Positions 51,347 through 60,190 of a DNA stretch of 64,000 nucleotides are shown here, one piece after another (position 1 is the stretch's first letter; each line of letters begins with the position of its first letter). The DNA comes from Halobaculum marinum (GTDB taxonomy: Archaea; Halobacteriota; Halobacteria; Halobacteriales; Haloferacaceae). The notes under the pieces are model-generated. The model did not search any database and was not told the DNA's origin. It saw only the letters and a list, made by a program, of their open reading frames with translations. The translations under genes and the position numbers were made by a program. The stretch lies in NCBI RefSeq assembly GCF_029338555.1, contig NZ_CP119989.1, positions 2,170,001-2,234,000 of the forward strand, written 5' to 3'.

Positions 51347-52504
51347 ATGCGACTGCGCCGCCTCGCCGCCTGGCTGTCGGGCCTCGTCGCCCTCACCGGG
51401 CTGCCGTACCTGCTGTACGGCCTCGGCTACGTCCTGCTGTCTCCAGAGGGTTCGCCCGCCGACAAAGACCCCGACGCCGAACCGACCGTGAGCGTCGTGC
51501 TGCCGACGTACAACGAAGAGCAGATCGTCGAGTCGAAACTGGAGGGGCTCCTCGCGTGGGACTACCCTGTCGAGAAACTGGAGGTCGTCGTCGTCGACTC
51601 CAGCGACGACGCGACTCCCGACATCGTTCGGGAGTTCTTCGACCGTCCCGACACGCCCGAATTGGTGTTCGTCGAGGAGACCGAACGCCGCGGCCTCGCG
51701 GTCGCGCTCAACGAGGCGTACGCCGCCGCGACGAACGAGGTTGTCGTCAAGACCGACTGCGACTCGAAGGTGGCCACCGACGCGCTGCACGAGGCGGTCG
51801 CGAACCTCGCCGACCCGACCGTCGCGGCAGTGACGGGGCGCAACGCGGAGGTGCTCGGCGGGAGTGAGGTCGAGCGGGGGTACCGCGACGTGCAGGCGCG
51901 GATCCAGACGCTGGAGTCGCACGTCGACTCGACGTTCATCTTCCACGGCCCGTTCTCCGCGTTCGAGCGCGACGCCATCGTCCCCATCGACGAGGACTCC
52001 ATCGCCGACGACACGGAACTCGCCCTCAAGATCCGCAAGAACGGTGGCCGCGTCCTGTTCGACCCGGCGATCCGGTACAAGGAGGCGAGCCACTCGGCGT
52101 TCCGCAAGCGCCGGACGCAGAAGGACCGGCGCGCGATGGGACTGCTCCGCCTGCTGTGGCGCCAGCGCGACATGCTCGGCCGCTACGGCGGCTACGGGAC
52201 GGTCGTCCTCCCGTTCAACTGGTGGTTCATGGGCGTCTCGCCGACGCTCGTGATGGCGGGCGTCGCACTCGCCTCCATCGGTGCGGTCGCCGTCGCCGGC
52301 CCCCTCGGTCTCGCCGTGCCGGCGGCGCTGGGCGCGTTCGTCGCGGTCGGTGCGCGCGACGCGCTCGGCCCGCTCCAACCGGCGTACGCGCTGTTCGACA
52401 CGCAGGTGTCGCTGTTTCGCGCGGCGGTGAAGCTGCTGCGCGGAGAGGGTGACGGCACGTGGGACGTGGACGCAGAACTGCGCGAGGCGTTCGAAGCAGA
52501 ATAG
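51347..52504 (+). CDS. Membrane glycosyltransferase, GT2 family
   Basis: 385 residues. N-terminal membrane helix (LAAWLSGLVALTGLPYLLYGLGYVLL), then GT2: VSVVLPTYNEEQIVESKL, VVVVDSSDDATPDIV, VVKTDCDSKVATDAL (DxD-like) and DDTELALKIRKNGGRVLFDP, then RRTQKDRRAMGLL and two to three C-terminal helices. This looks like a processive or lipid-linked-sugar GT2 such as dolichol-phosphate-sugar or exopolysaccharide synthases. TTTTGTAGG about 27 nt before the start. Probably part of the glycosylation region. Confidence 0.88.
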   Translation: MRLRRLAAWLSGLVALTGLPYLLYGLGYVLLSPEGSPADKDPDAEPTVSVVLPTYNEEQIVESKLEGLLAWDYPVEKLEVVVVDSSDDATPDIVREFFDRPDTPELVFVEETERRGLAVALNEAYAAATNEVVVKTDCDSKVATDALHEAVANLADPTVAAVTGRNAEVLGGSEVERGYRDVQARIQTLESHVDSTFIFHGPFSAFERDAIVPIDEDSIADDTELALKIRKNGGRVLFDPAIRYKEASHSAFRKRRTQKDRRAMGLLRLLWRQRDMLGRYGGYGTVVLPFNWWFMGVSPTLVMAGVALASIGAVAVAGPLGLAVPAALGAFVAVGARDALGPLQPAYALFDTQVSLFRAAVKLLRGEGDGTWDVDAELREAFEAE

Positions 52505-52641
52505 CCCGCCACGAATTGGAACAACTCGTTTTCGAGCTCGCTCCCTGTCCAGAAAATTGCCCGCAAATGGACATCTCTTGCCCGCTGGTATCCGAAACGC
52601 ATAGGCATACCCTTCACATTGGGCGTGGTAAGTGACCTCTC

Positions 52642-53568
52642 ATGACGTTTACTGACTGGGTGGAAGAAACCCGCCGACAGATCCGACAGGACGGCTGGCA
52701 AGGCGTACAGGACTCGGCGTACAAGTTCTACGTCGGCACCTTCCGTCGTCTCGGCGGCGTGTGGAACTTCGGGACGCCAATCTATGAGGAGGACTGGGAC
52801 ATGCTGGTCGTCCTCGACGCCTGCCGGTGGGATCTGATGGCCGAAGTGGCCGAAGAGTACGACTTCGTCGACGACGAATGGACGTACTCTGTAGCGTCAA
52901 GTTCCGCGGAGTGGATGGAGAAGAACTTCCGCCAGACGTACGCCACCGAGATGGCTCGAACCGCCCACGTCACCTCAAACCCCTACTCGGAGCAGAAACT
53001 CGACCCACAGACGTTTGCGTATCTCGAAGAGGTCTGGAAGCACACGTTCGACCGCGACGTCCGGACCATCCCTGCCCGTGCGGTCACCGACGCAGCGATA
53101 CGAGCGGGGCGCGAGCAAGACCACGAGCGGCTTCTCGTCCACTACATGCAGCCTCACCACCCCTTCGTCCGCAAACCGCTGGACAAAGGAATCCCCCGCG
53201 ACGAGTTCTCGTCGACACCGTGGGACAACGTCTGGCACAAACTCCGGCGCGGGCAACTGGAGTACGAAGAAGTGTGGGACGGCTACCTGGACAATCTTCG
53301 GTACGTCCTCGACGACGTGGCGCTCCTCTTGGAGAACGTGGACGCAGAACGGGTGCTCATCACGGCCGACCACGGGAACCTGCTGGGCGAGTACGGACTG
53401 TACGCCCACCCGGACTACGTGCCGCTGAAGCCACTCAAGCGTGTGCCGAAGTGCGTCACGTCGGCGACGGACGAGGAGACTCACACCCCGGACACGGACG
53501 CCGAGACGGCCACCGACACGGACGAAGTATCGCGCGAAGAACAACTCGAACACCTCGGATACAAATAA
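52642..53568 (+). CDS. Alkaline-phosphatase-superfamily protein (sulfatase-like), paralogue 1
   Basis: 308 residues. The metal-site start is MLVVLDACRWDL near residue 56, with Cys-Arg where sulfatases have the Ser/Cys nucleophile region; then LLVHYMQPHHPFV and VLITADHGNLLGEYGLY for the second half of the site. It ends EEQLEHLGYK. It is a clear paralogue of the minus-strand gene at 59160-60080 (shared MTFxxW start, VVLDACR, HYMQPHxPF, ITADHGNLLGE). Possible sulfo- or phospho-hydrolase or transferase acting on glycans. Stop is 3 nt before the next gene. Confidence 0.82.
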   Translation: MTFTDWVEETRRQIRQDGWQGVQDSAYKFYVGTFRRLGGVWNFGTPIYEEDWDMLVVLDACRWDLMAEVAEEYDFVDDEWTYSVASSSAEWMEKNFRQTYATEMARTAHVTSNPYSEQKLDPQTFAYLEEVWKHTFDRDVRTIPARAVTDAAIRAGREQDHERLLVHYMQPHHPFVRKPLDKGIPRDEFSSTPWDNVWHKLRRGQLEYEEVWDGYLDNLRYVLDDVALLLENVDAERVLITADHGNLLGEYGLYAHPDYVPLKPLKRVPKCVTSATDEETHTPDTDAETATDTDEVSREEQLEHLGYK

Positions 53569-53571
53569 CAC

Positions 53572-54465
53572 ATGACTCTGGTCATCCTCGCCATCGACGC
53601 GCTCGACACGAAGCTCGTAGAACACTACGACATCGACGAGTACCGCCTCGACGCTCACACCCAGATGGAAACCGTCGCCCACCAGTTCGAACACCCGTTC
53701 ACACCCGAAGCGTGGGCGACCGTCGCGACCGGCCTTCATCCGACGGAGCACGGCGTCACCGAGGACGGAACCAGTTCGTGGAACAACCCACTCATCGACT
53801 TCGCCTCGAAGTTCGTCGGCCACCTCGACGTCCACACCCGGGCGTGGCTCGGCAACAAGATCACGGCGCTTACCGGTGAGGAGTACACCGTCGGCGTCAC
53901 TGACGCGCCGACGATATTCGACCCGGAGTACGCCGTCGTCCACAACTGGCCCGGCGTCGCCAACGGCGCAGAACTGCGCAAGACCTGGCAGATTACCGAC
54001 GGTGACCCTCCCAAAGAGTACTTCGAGCGGGAGCTGAAGGGAATGGCCGTCCAACAGTTTGCGTGGGCACGTGAGATGGCACAGCACCCGATCGCACTCG
54101 CTGGCGTCCACGTCCACACGGTGGACATGGCCTCACACGCCTACGGTGAACAGGAGGACGAACTCGAACGGCTCTACCGCTGGACCGCAGAGCAAGTGCG
54201 CCACGTCCGCGAGGGACTCGGTGAAGACGACGAACTCCTCATTCTGAGTGACCACGGCAGCTACACCTCCTTCCTCGACCCGGGAGAAGTCCCCGGGAAA
54301 CACGCCTTCCGCGCGTTCGCGTCGACCACCCATCCTGACGGGCCACCGAAGTCCGTCTTCGACGTCAAGGAGTGGGTCGAAGAGCGCATCGACGTTGGCG
54401 AGTACCAGGAGTCGAATCTCGACCTCCCGAAAGAACAGCTTCGGGATCTGGGGTATATCGACTGA
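53572..54465 (+). CDS. Alkaline-phosphatase-superfamily phosphodiesterase-like protein
   Basis: 297 residues, starting 3 nt after the previous gene, so cotranscribed. Metal and nucleophile positions of nucleotide pyrophosphatase/phosphodiesterases: LVILAIDALDTKL, TPEAWATVATGLHPTEHGV (Thr nucleophile), HVHTVDMASHAYG and LLILSDHGSYTS followed by GKHAF. It ends KEQLRDLGYID. It likely acts with the preceding protein on a phospho- or sulfo-modified glycan or lipid (inference). Confidence 0.85.
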   Translation: MTLVILAIDALDTKLVEHYDIDEYRLDAHTQMETVAHQFEHPFTPEAWATVATGLHPTEHGVTEDGTSSWNNPLIDFASKFVGHLDVHTRAWLGNKITALTGEEYTVGVTDAPTIFDPEYAVVHNWPGVANGAELRKTWQITDGDPPKEYFERELKGMAVQQFAWAREMAQHPIALAGVHVHTVDMASHAYGEQEDELERLYRWTAEQVRHVREGLGEDDELLILSDHGSYTSFLDPGEVPGKHAFRAFASTTHPDGPPKSVFDVKEWVEERIDVGEYQESNLDLPKEQLRDLGYID

Positions 54466-54474
54466 CTGACTACG

Positions 54475-55401
54475 TCACACGAGCGAGCGCGCCTTCAGAT
54501 ACGCCCGTTCGAGCGCGTGCGTCTCGTCGATTGGGAGGGTGCGCCGTCGGACGTAGTTCTGGACGCCGTCGGCGAGCAGTCGAACACGTTCACCCGCCGG
54601 GAGGTCGATGGCGTCGCCCAGCCCGACCGCACGAATTTGGTCGCGAATTCCTTGATCCGAGACCTTCACTAAGTTCGGAGCGTTGTGGTAGTGGAGCACC
54701 CGCACGTCGGGTGGGCAGCGAAGACGGAGGTGAATGGGGTAGTTGTACCGATTGTCGACCGTCTCCGTAGCGTACCGCTCCGAGAGGAGACCGAGCGCCA
54801 CCTGGTCGGCGTGCCGGTCGTAGGGTATCTCGCCGTGGAGGGCCTCCGTCACCTCAAGCCACTCGGTGCCGAAGTCATCGACTCGCGTGAGCACGAAGCC
54901 CGCGTTCCAGTACGGGAGCATCTCCCGTCCGTCGAACGTACTCTCGACGCGACGCTCTGGGAATAGTAGGTCGTATCGCTCGTACAGTGCACGCCAGCGG
55001 TCGTGGGAGCGCTCTCGCCCCCAGAACTGGTTTCCGACATCGACAGGTTTCAAGTACAGATCGGCGTCCTCGTCGCGGTGGGCCTCGATTTCGTCGAGCA
55101 CCAGTACGTCAGTGTCGAGCATCAGGAGGTACGCCGCGTCGGCGACGCGTTCCGCGGCTTTGAGCGCCGCGATCTTCGTCGAAATCGGGTACTCGGGAAT
55201 CGGGATGGATCCTTCGAGGATGGTGGCGTTGGCGGCGAGTTCCTCGCGCACCGTCTCGTTCATGTCGTCGAGTTCCTCGGCCGGCACGTAGACGTAGACA
55301 GGTGCCTCCGCGTGGTGACGGCGGATCGAGCGGATGAGGTGGCGGGACTGGGTCCCGACCTGTCCGCTCCCGGAGGCGAAGACGAAGGCGAGGTCGTCCA
55401 T
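54475..55401 (-). CDS. GT8-like glycosyltransferase
   Basis: 308 residues from the ATG at 55401; a start 18 codons upstream is less likely because a TTATCC box lies 27 nt before 55401. Features: DLAFVFASGSGQVGTQSRHLI, STKIAALKAAERV, YLLMLDTDVLVLDE with the DxD metal site, YWNAGFVLTRVDDFG, RHADQVALGLL. Nucleotide-sugar-dependent, retaining-type fold. It is convergent with the phosphodiesterase gene. Confidence 0.8.
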   Translation of the reverse strand: MDDLAFVFASGSGQVGTQSRHLIRSIRRHHAEAPVYVYVPAEELDDMNETVREELAANATILEGSIPIPEYPISTKIAALKAAERVADAAYLLMLDTDVLVLDEIEAHRDEDADLYLKPVDVGNQFWGRERSHDRWRALYERYDLLFPERRVESTFDGREMLPYWNAGFVLTRVDDFGTEWLEVTEALHGEIPYDRHADQVALGLLSERYATETVDNRYNYPIHLRLRCPPDVRVLHYHNAPNLVKVSDQGIRDQIRAVGLGDAIDLPAGERVRLLADGVQNYVRRRTLPIDETHALERAYLKARSLV

Positions 55402-55447
55402 AAACGCCCGGAAGAGAGACGTGTGGATAACTGTTTTGCGTGTACGC

Positions 55448-55503
55448 CCAGCCACGGACGGCGTTGCGTGTGCGTCCAGCCAGCGATGGCGTTGCGTCTG
55501 CGT
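55448..55503. repeat. Tandem 28-bp repeat, two copies
   Basis: Units at 55448-55475 and 55476-55503 share CCAGCCA...GGCGTTGCGT.TGCGT with four mismatches. They sit in the 142-bp divergent promoter region between the GT8-like gene and the aldo/keto reductase, between the two TATA boxes. Confidence 0.6.
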
Positions 55504-55515
55504 TTAAGCAAACGG

Positions 55516-55521
55516 TTTTAT
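55516..55521 (+). promoter_or_regulatory. TATA box of the aldo/keto reductase gene
   Basis: TTTTAT centred 25 nt before the ATG at 55544; leaderless arrangement. Confidence 0.5.
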
Positions 55522-55543
55522 CTCGCGGAGCTGACCCCGATCC

Positions 55544-56344
55544 ATGGGTCCAGTCTCCTCACGCTCTCTGGGATTCGGGACAGCCGGCTTCGAGAGTCGG
55601 AGCGTCGCGGTGCAGTCAGTGCGGGAGGCGCTCGACGTGGGGTACCGGCACCTCGATACCGCCCAGCAGTACAGCCACACCGCTGCGATCGGGGAAGCCA
55701 TTGCCGAGAGCGACGTGCCACGCGAGGAGATATTCATCGCCACGAAACTTCACTCCAAGAACCTCACCCACGACGCAGTGCTGACCGAGACGCGATCGAT
55801 CCTCGATCGCCTGGGTTTGGACACGATAGACCTCCTCTACGTCCACTGGCCGGCGCACACGTACGACCCCGAGGAGACGTTCGGAGCCATGGGCGAACTT
55901 GTCGAATCGGGGGCGGTACGACACGTCGGTGGCTGTAACTTCACGGCCGACCTGCTGCGGGAGGCAGTATCGGTCTCGCCCGTACCGCTGTGTGCGAATC
56001 AGATCGAGATGCACCCTTTCTTGCCGCAGGACGACCTGCTGGAGACATGTCGCGCTGAAGGGGTCGACGTCGTCGCTCACACACCGCTGGCCGGTGGAGC
56101 GGTGTTCGGCTCAGACGTGTTGCGTGACATCGCGACTGAGCGCGACGCGACGGTTGCTCAGGTCGTGCTCGCGTGGCTGCTGGCCCGTGGCGCCTACCCA
56201 ATACCGAAGGCGACCGGTGACCACATCGGGGAGAACTACGCCGCGACAGCGCTAGCACTGACGCCGGAGGAACGTGCCCGCATCGACGCCATCGAGACGG
56301 AACGTCGCGTCGTCGACTACGAGTTTGCGCCATGGAACCGATAG
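55544..56344 (+). CDS. Aldo/keto reductase
   Basis: 266 residues, slightly short for the family (about 275-320). Barrel motifs: LGFGTAG, VGYRHLDTAQQY with catalytic Asp and Tyr, IATKLHSKNL with catalytic Lys, DLLYVHWP with His, ANQIEMHPFLPQ and PIPKATGDHIGEN for NADP. The substrate is unknown. Its place among sugar-nucleotide genes suggests a carbohydrate or aldehyde substrate. Confidence 0.92.
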   Translation: MGPVSSRSLGFGTAGFESRSVAVQSVREALDVGYRHLDTAQQYSHTAAIGEAIAESDVPREEIFIATKLHSKNLTHDAVLTETRSILDRLGLDTIDLLYVHWPAHTYDPEETFGAMGELVESGAVRHVGGCNFTADLLREAVSVSPVPLCANQIEMHPFLPQDDLLETCRAEGVDVVAHTPLAGGAVFGSDVLRDIATERDATVAQVVLAWLLARGAYPIPKATGDHIGENYAATALALTPEERARIDAIETERRVVDYEFAPWNR

Positions 56345-56387
56345 TCCCTATCAAAGCCTTTTTGCGCGATTACGCAGAGCGCAAACC

Positions 56388-57101
56388 ATGAAAGGAGTTG
56401 TTCTGGCGGGCGGGCGTGGGACCCGGCTACGGCCGATGACGAAGATCATGAACAAGCACGTCCTCCCGGTCTACGACGAGCCGATGATATTCTACCCCGT
56501 TCGGACCCTCTTGGAGAATGGCATCTCGGAGATACTCGTCATCAGCGCCCCGGAGTACATCGGCGGGTACATCCAACTCCTCGAAGAGGAGTTCGAGGAC
56601 GCCGAGTTCAGCTACAAGGTGCAGGATGAGCCCGCAGGCATCGCGCACGCCATCCAACTCGCGAAGCGGTTCGTCGACGACACGTTCGCGGTTGTGCTCG
56701 GTGATAACATCGTGATGGACGACATCAGCGAGAGCATCACGGAGTTCGATGAAAGCGACGAGGAGTGTATGATCTTCCTGAAGGAAGTCTCCGACCCATC
56801 CCGCTACGGCGTCGCAGAGGTCGAAGACGACCGCGTCATAGAACTGAAAGAGAAGCCCGACTCCCCGGAGACCAACACCGCAGTCATCGGACTCTACCTC
56901 TACACGTCGGACGTGTTCGATCGAATCCCGGAGCTCACGAAGTCGGACCGCGGCGAGTTGGAGGTTACTGACCTCAACCGGACGTACATCGAGGACGACT
57001 CGCTCGGCTACAGCGAGTTGGACGGGCAGTGGTTCGACGTGGGCACCCCCGACGGACTCCTAAAAGCGAGCAACTTCGTCGCAGAGAGTCGGGACGCCTG
57101 A
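56388..57101 (+). CDS. Sugar-1-phosphate nucleotidyltransferase (RmlA/AglF-like)
   Basis: 237 residues from the ATG at 56388. MKGVVLAGGRGTRLRPMTKIMNKHVLPVYDEPMI is the pyrophosphorylase signature; FAVVLGDNIVMDD and FLKEVSDPSRYGVAEV follow, ending GQWFDVGTPDGLLKAS. It activates a sugar 1-phosphate with UTP or dTTP, giving the donor used by the dehydratase just downstream. TTTTTG box 27 nt upstream. The 37-nt gap to the next gene contains GAAATAGG, so that gene may also have its own start site. Confidence 0.92.
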   Translation: MKGVVLAGGRGTRLRPMTKIMNKHVLPVYDEPMIFYPVRTLLENGISEILVISAPEYIGGYIQLLEEEFEDAEFSYKVQDEPAGIAHAIQLAKRFVDDTFAVVLGDNIVMDDISESITEFDESDEECMIFLKEVSDPSRYGVAEVEDDRVIELKEKPDSPETNTAVIGLYLYTSDVFDRIPELTKSDRGELEVTDLNRTYIEDDSLGYSELDGQWFDVGTPDGLLKASNFVAESRDA

Positions 57102-57137
57102 CGGTACGCTGAAATAGGTGGGGCCGCTCCGGTCGGT

Positions 57138-58064
57138 ATGGACGTTCTCGTGACCGGCGCGGCAGGGTTCATCGGTTCGAACTTCGTTCACTATCTCCTC
57201 CGCGAGTATGAGGATATCGGCGTCGTCTCTCTTGATGCACTCACGTACGCGGGGTCGAAGGAGAACCTCAACGGCGTGCTCGACGACCCGCGACACGAGT
57301 TCGTCGAGGGCGACATCCGGAATCGGGAACTCGTGACCGACCTCGTCTCTGACGTGGACGCCGTCGTCAACTTCGCGGCGGAGTCCCACGTCGACCGTTC
57401 TATCGAAGGTGCCGAGCCGTTCGTCACAACGAACGTCGGTGGGACGCAGACGCTTCTCGATGCTGCACGAGACGCCGACGTCGACCGCTTCCTCCAGATA
57501 TCGACCGACGAAGTGTACGGGCAGATACTCGACGGGACCTTCTCGGAAGCGGACGCTCTCAACCCGCGGAACCCCTACGCTGCAACGAAGGCCAGCGCGG
57601 ATCTGTTGGCCATGAGCTACGAGACGACATACGGACTTCCGGTGGTCGTGACACGGACGTGTAACAACTTCGGGCCGCGACAGCACTCGGAGAAGCTGAT
57701 TCCGAAGTTCATCCAGCGCGCGGCCGCCGGGGACGACCTCCCGGTGTACGGCGACGGGTCGAACGTGCGCGAGTGGATATACGTTGAGGACAACTGCCGG
57801 GCACTCGACGTTGTACTCCACGAGGGCGAGGTCGGAGAAGTGTACAATGTCGGCACCGCGGAAGAGCGGACGAATCTCGACGTCACGGAGGCTATCATCG
57901 ACGCAGTCGATGGGTCCGAAGAACAGATCTCATTCGTGGAGGACCGCCCCGGCCACGACCAGCGTTACGCCCTCGACACGGCCAAAATTAAGGGTCTCGG
58001 GTGGGAGCCAACGTGGACCTTCGAGGAGGGGCTGGCCCGAACCGTCGACTACTACACCGAGTAG
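57138..58064 (+). CDS. NAD-dependent sugar-nucleotide 4,6-dehydratase/epimerase (RmlB-like)
   Basis: 308 residues. Extended SDR: VLVTGAAGFIGSNFVHYLL, DALTYAGSKENLNGV, NFAAESHVDRSIEGA, STDEVYG, YAATKASADLL (YxxxK) and TRTCNNFGPRQHSEKLIPKFI. These are the marks of dTDP-glucose 4,6-dehydratases. With the nucleotidyltransferase it would make an activated deoxy-keto sugar; no RmlC or RmlD is seen in the window. Its stop at 58064 abuts the stop of the convergent GT4 gene. Confidence 0.92.
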   Translation: MDVLVTGAAGFIGSNFVHYLLREYEDIGVVSLDALTYAGSKENLNGVLDDPRHEFVEGDIRNRELVTDLVSDVDAVVNFAAESHVDRSIEGAEPFVTTNVGGTQTLLDAARDADVDRFLQISTDEVYGQILDGTFSEADALNPRNPYAATKASADLLAMSYETTYGLPVVVTRTCNNFGPRQHSEKLIPKFIQRAAAGDDLPVYGDGSNVREWIYVEDNCRALDVVLHEGEVGEVYNVGTAEERTNLDVTEAIIDAVDGSEEQISFVEDRPGHDQRYALDTAKIKGLGWEPTWTFEEGLARTVDYYTE

Positions 58065-59108
58065 TTACAGGTCGCGGTAGTACTCGACGTACTGCTCGGC
58101 GATTCGCTCCCACGTCATCGTTCCCGAGAGTTCGTAGGCTGCCTGCTTCTTTTCGGCCAGTACCTCAGGGTGGTCGACGAGGTACTCGAGCGTCTCCGCC
58201 ATCTCTTTGCCGTTGCTCACGACGTCCACGCCGTGATTTTGCCGCGCATCCGAGAGTGTCGCGAACCCACACGTGTCGGTGATGAGAATGCTACAACCCG
58301 CTCCCGCCGACTCGATGGCCGTCGTCGGGTGGTTGTCGTGTTCCGAGGGGATGAGCACCACGTCTGCATCGCGGTAATGCTGTTCGATGTCGTGGCTGTA
58401 GCCGTGCATTCGGTGTTCCCACGCCGAGAGCTTCTGGGCGTACGCCTCGTCTTTCACTGGGCCGACGATGTCGACGACGTAGCGCTCGTCGTTCGGATCG
58501 AGATGCTGGAGCACGCGGTGTTGGCCTTTTATTGGACCGATGAGTGCCGGGATGAGAACCCGAACCGGGTCCGAGACGGGGCCCGGTTCGAACCGGTCGG
58601 CCTCGCTTACGCCGAGAGGGATGACACCGTCGGCGGAGCACCGAGCGTACGTCTTGAGTTGGTCCGCGACCATCGGGCTGGCTGCGACGATGGTGTCCGT
58701 CCGGTGGTAGCCGATGGCTTTCAGCAGAGAGTAGATGTTCGCGCCGACGAACTCTCGCGGGTTGATGATGTGTGGTGCCCACAGGAGCATCTGGATGTCC
58801 CCCGCGAAGCCGAGGCAACTCTGGATATCCGCCCCGTCGATGAGGCCGGGGATAGAGTGGAAGATGTCGTGGTCGTTTCGCTCGACAGTCCGGGCGACCC
58901 GACGCTTCGTGCGAACGAAGTTGGGAACCGAATCGACGGACCCGGAAACGTGGACTGTCTCGACCTGGTCGTGGGTGTCGTCACCGGTCGTGTAGAGCGT
59001 CACGTCGCACCCCACAGCGTCGAGCGCACGGACGAGTTTTCGGGTGACTGCGGAGGGACCGAGTTCCTCCGTGTTCAGTGGCCCGTACACCGCGATGTCC
59101 TTGTCCAT
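58065..59108 (-). CDS. GT4-family glycosyltransferase
   Basis: 347 residues. GT-B fold: N-terminal GPLNTEELGPSAVTRKLVRALDAVGCDVTLYT and DIFHSIPGL, then IPLGVSEADRFEPGP, RVLIPALIGPIKGQHRVLQHL and the donor site DADVVLIPSEHDNHPTTAIESAGAGCSIL with its E-x7-E-like region. Probably cytoplasmic-face glycan assembly. A perfect TTTAAA TATA box (59137-59132) is 26 nt upstream. Confidence 0.9.
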   Translation of the reverse strand: MDKDIAVYGPLNTEELGPSAVTRKLVRALDAVGCDVTLYTTGDDTHDQVETVHVSGSVDSVPNFVRTKRRVARTVERNDHDIFHSIPGLIDGADIQSCLGFAGDIQMLLWAPHIINPREFVGANIYSLLKAIGYHRTDTIVAASPMVADQLKTYARCSADGVIPLGVSEADRFEPGPVSDPVRVLIPALIGPIKGQHRVLQHLDPNDERYVVDIVGPVKDEAYAQKLSAWEHRMHGYSHDIEQHYRDADVVLIPSEHDNHPTTAIESAGAGCSILITDTCGFATLSDARQNHGVDVVSNGKEMAETLEYLVDHPEVLAEKKQAAYELSGTMTWERIAEQYVEYYRDL

Positions 59109-59131
59109 GTGCGTCCAGAGCGCGCCGCTCG

Positions 59132-59137
59132 TTTAAA
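59132..59137 (-). promoter_or_regulatory. TATA box of the GT4 gene
   Basis: TTTAAA centred 26 nt before the ATG at 59108; the best match to the archaeal consensus in this region. Confidence 0.6.
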
Positions 59138-59159
59138 TCCCAGCGACACGCGCGACGGG

Positions 59160-60080
59160 CTACTTGTAACCGAGCGCTTCGAGTTGGTCGTCGAGGTCGG
59201 TCTCTGTCGGTTCGCGTTCCTCCGGTTGGTGGTCACCTTCGTCGGTCCCCGAGGTGACGATCCACGGCACACGCTTCAGCGCGGGGATCGGGACGTACTG
59301 GGGATGGGCGTAGAGGCCGAACTCACCGAGCAGGTTCCCGTGGTCCGCCGTGATGATGACCCGATCCGCATCCACGTTCTGCAGTAGCGTTCCCACGTGG
59401 TCGAGGACGTACCGGAGGTTCTCCCGGTAGCCTTCCCACGCGCGCTCCCGGCTGATGTCGCCCTTCCGGAGTCGGTCCCAGACCGTGTCCCAGGGCGTGT
59501 GGTCGTAGCCGAGCGCCATCCCGCCGCCGTCGTCGCTGAACTGCTCCGGGACGAAGGGGTAGTGTGGCTGCATGTAGTGGACGACGAGTCGCCCCGGGCG
59601 GTGTTCGCGATGAGCCGTAATCGCCCGGTCGGTGACGCGGTCGGCGAGGACCGTTCCAGCATCGCTGTCGAAGGCGTCGCGCCAAACCTCGTCCAGCAGG
59701 TGGAAGTCGTCGGCATCGATGTGCATGTCCGTGTAGGGGTTGGCGGAGACGAGCCCCGTATCGGCCTTCTGCTCGGCGTACTCGTCGCCGAAGTTCTTCA
59801 GGTGCCATTCGCCGGAACTGCTGGCACAGGAGTACCCGATCTGTCTGGAGGTGAACGAGTACTCGTCAGCAACCTCCGCCATCAGGTCCGCGCGGCAGGC
59901 GTCGAGGACGACCACCATGTCCCAGTCGTAGTCGTATATCCGCCGGCCGTAGTTAAGCCGACGGCCGGTCTGACGGAGCAGGCCCTGGTAGAACTCCCGC
60001 GCCGCTCTCTGCCCGCCCTCCGCCACCCCGTCCTCGCGAACGTGTGAGACTGCGTCGCGACTCCACTCCCGAAACGTCAT
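59160..60080 (-). CDS. Alkaline-phosphatase-superfamily protein (sulfatase-like), paralogue 2
   Basis: 306 residues. Same plan as the 52642 gene: MTFREW start, MVVVLDACRADLMAEVADEY, LVVHYMQPHYPFVP and VIITADHGNLLGEFGLYAHP, ending DDQLEALGYK. The two copies flank the central glycosyltransferase and sugar-nucleotide genes in opposite orientation. It is 51 nt upstream of the GT4 gene on the same strand and may be cotranscribed with it. Confidence 0.82.
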   Translation of the reverse strand: MTFREWSRDAVSHVREDGVAEGGQRAAREFYQGLLRQTGRRLNYGRRIYDYDWDMVVVLDACRADLMAEVADEYSFTSRQIGYSCASSSGEWHLKNFGDEYAEQKADTGLVSANPYTDMHIDADDFHLLDEVWRDAFDSDAGTVLADRVTDRAITAHREHRPGRLVVHYMQPHYPFVPEQFSDDGGGMALGYDHTPWDTVWDRLRKGDISRERAWEGYRENLRYVLDHVGTLLQNVDADRVIITADHGNLLGEFGLYAHPQYVPIPALKRVPWIVTSGTDEGDHQPEEREPTETDLDDQLEALGYK

Positions 60081-60190
60081 CTGTCTCAGCCTACAGCCAA
60101 CCCAGACGTGAATGTTTCCATGCGGTGCTCGAGTCGGGTGTCGGGGGGCTCCGAAAGACGCAAATAACGGAGAGTCTCATGATAGCGTGG

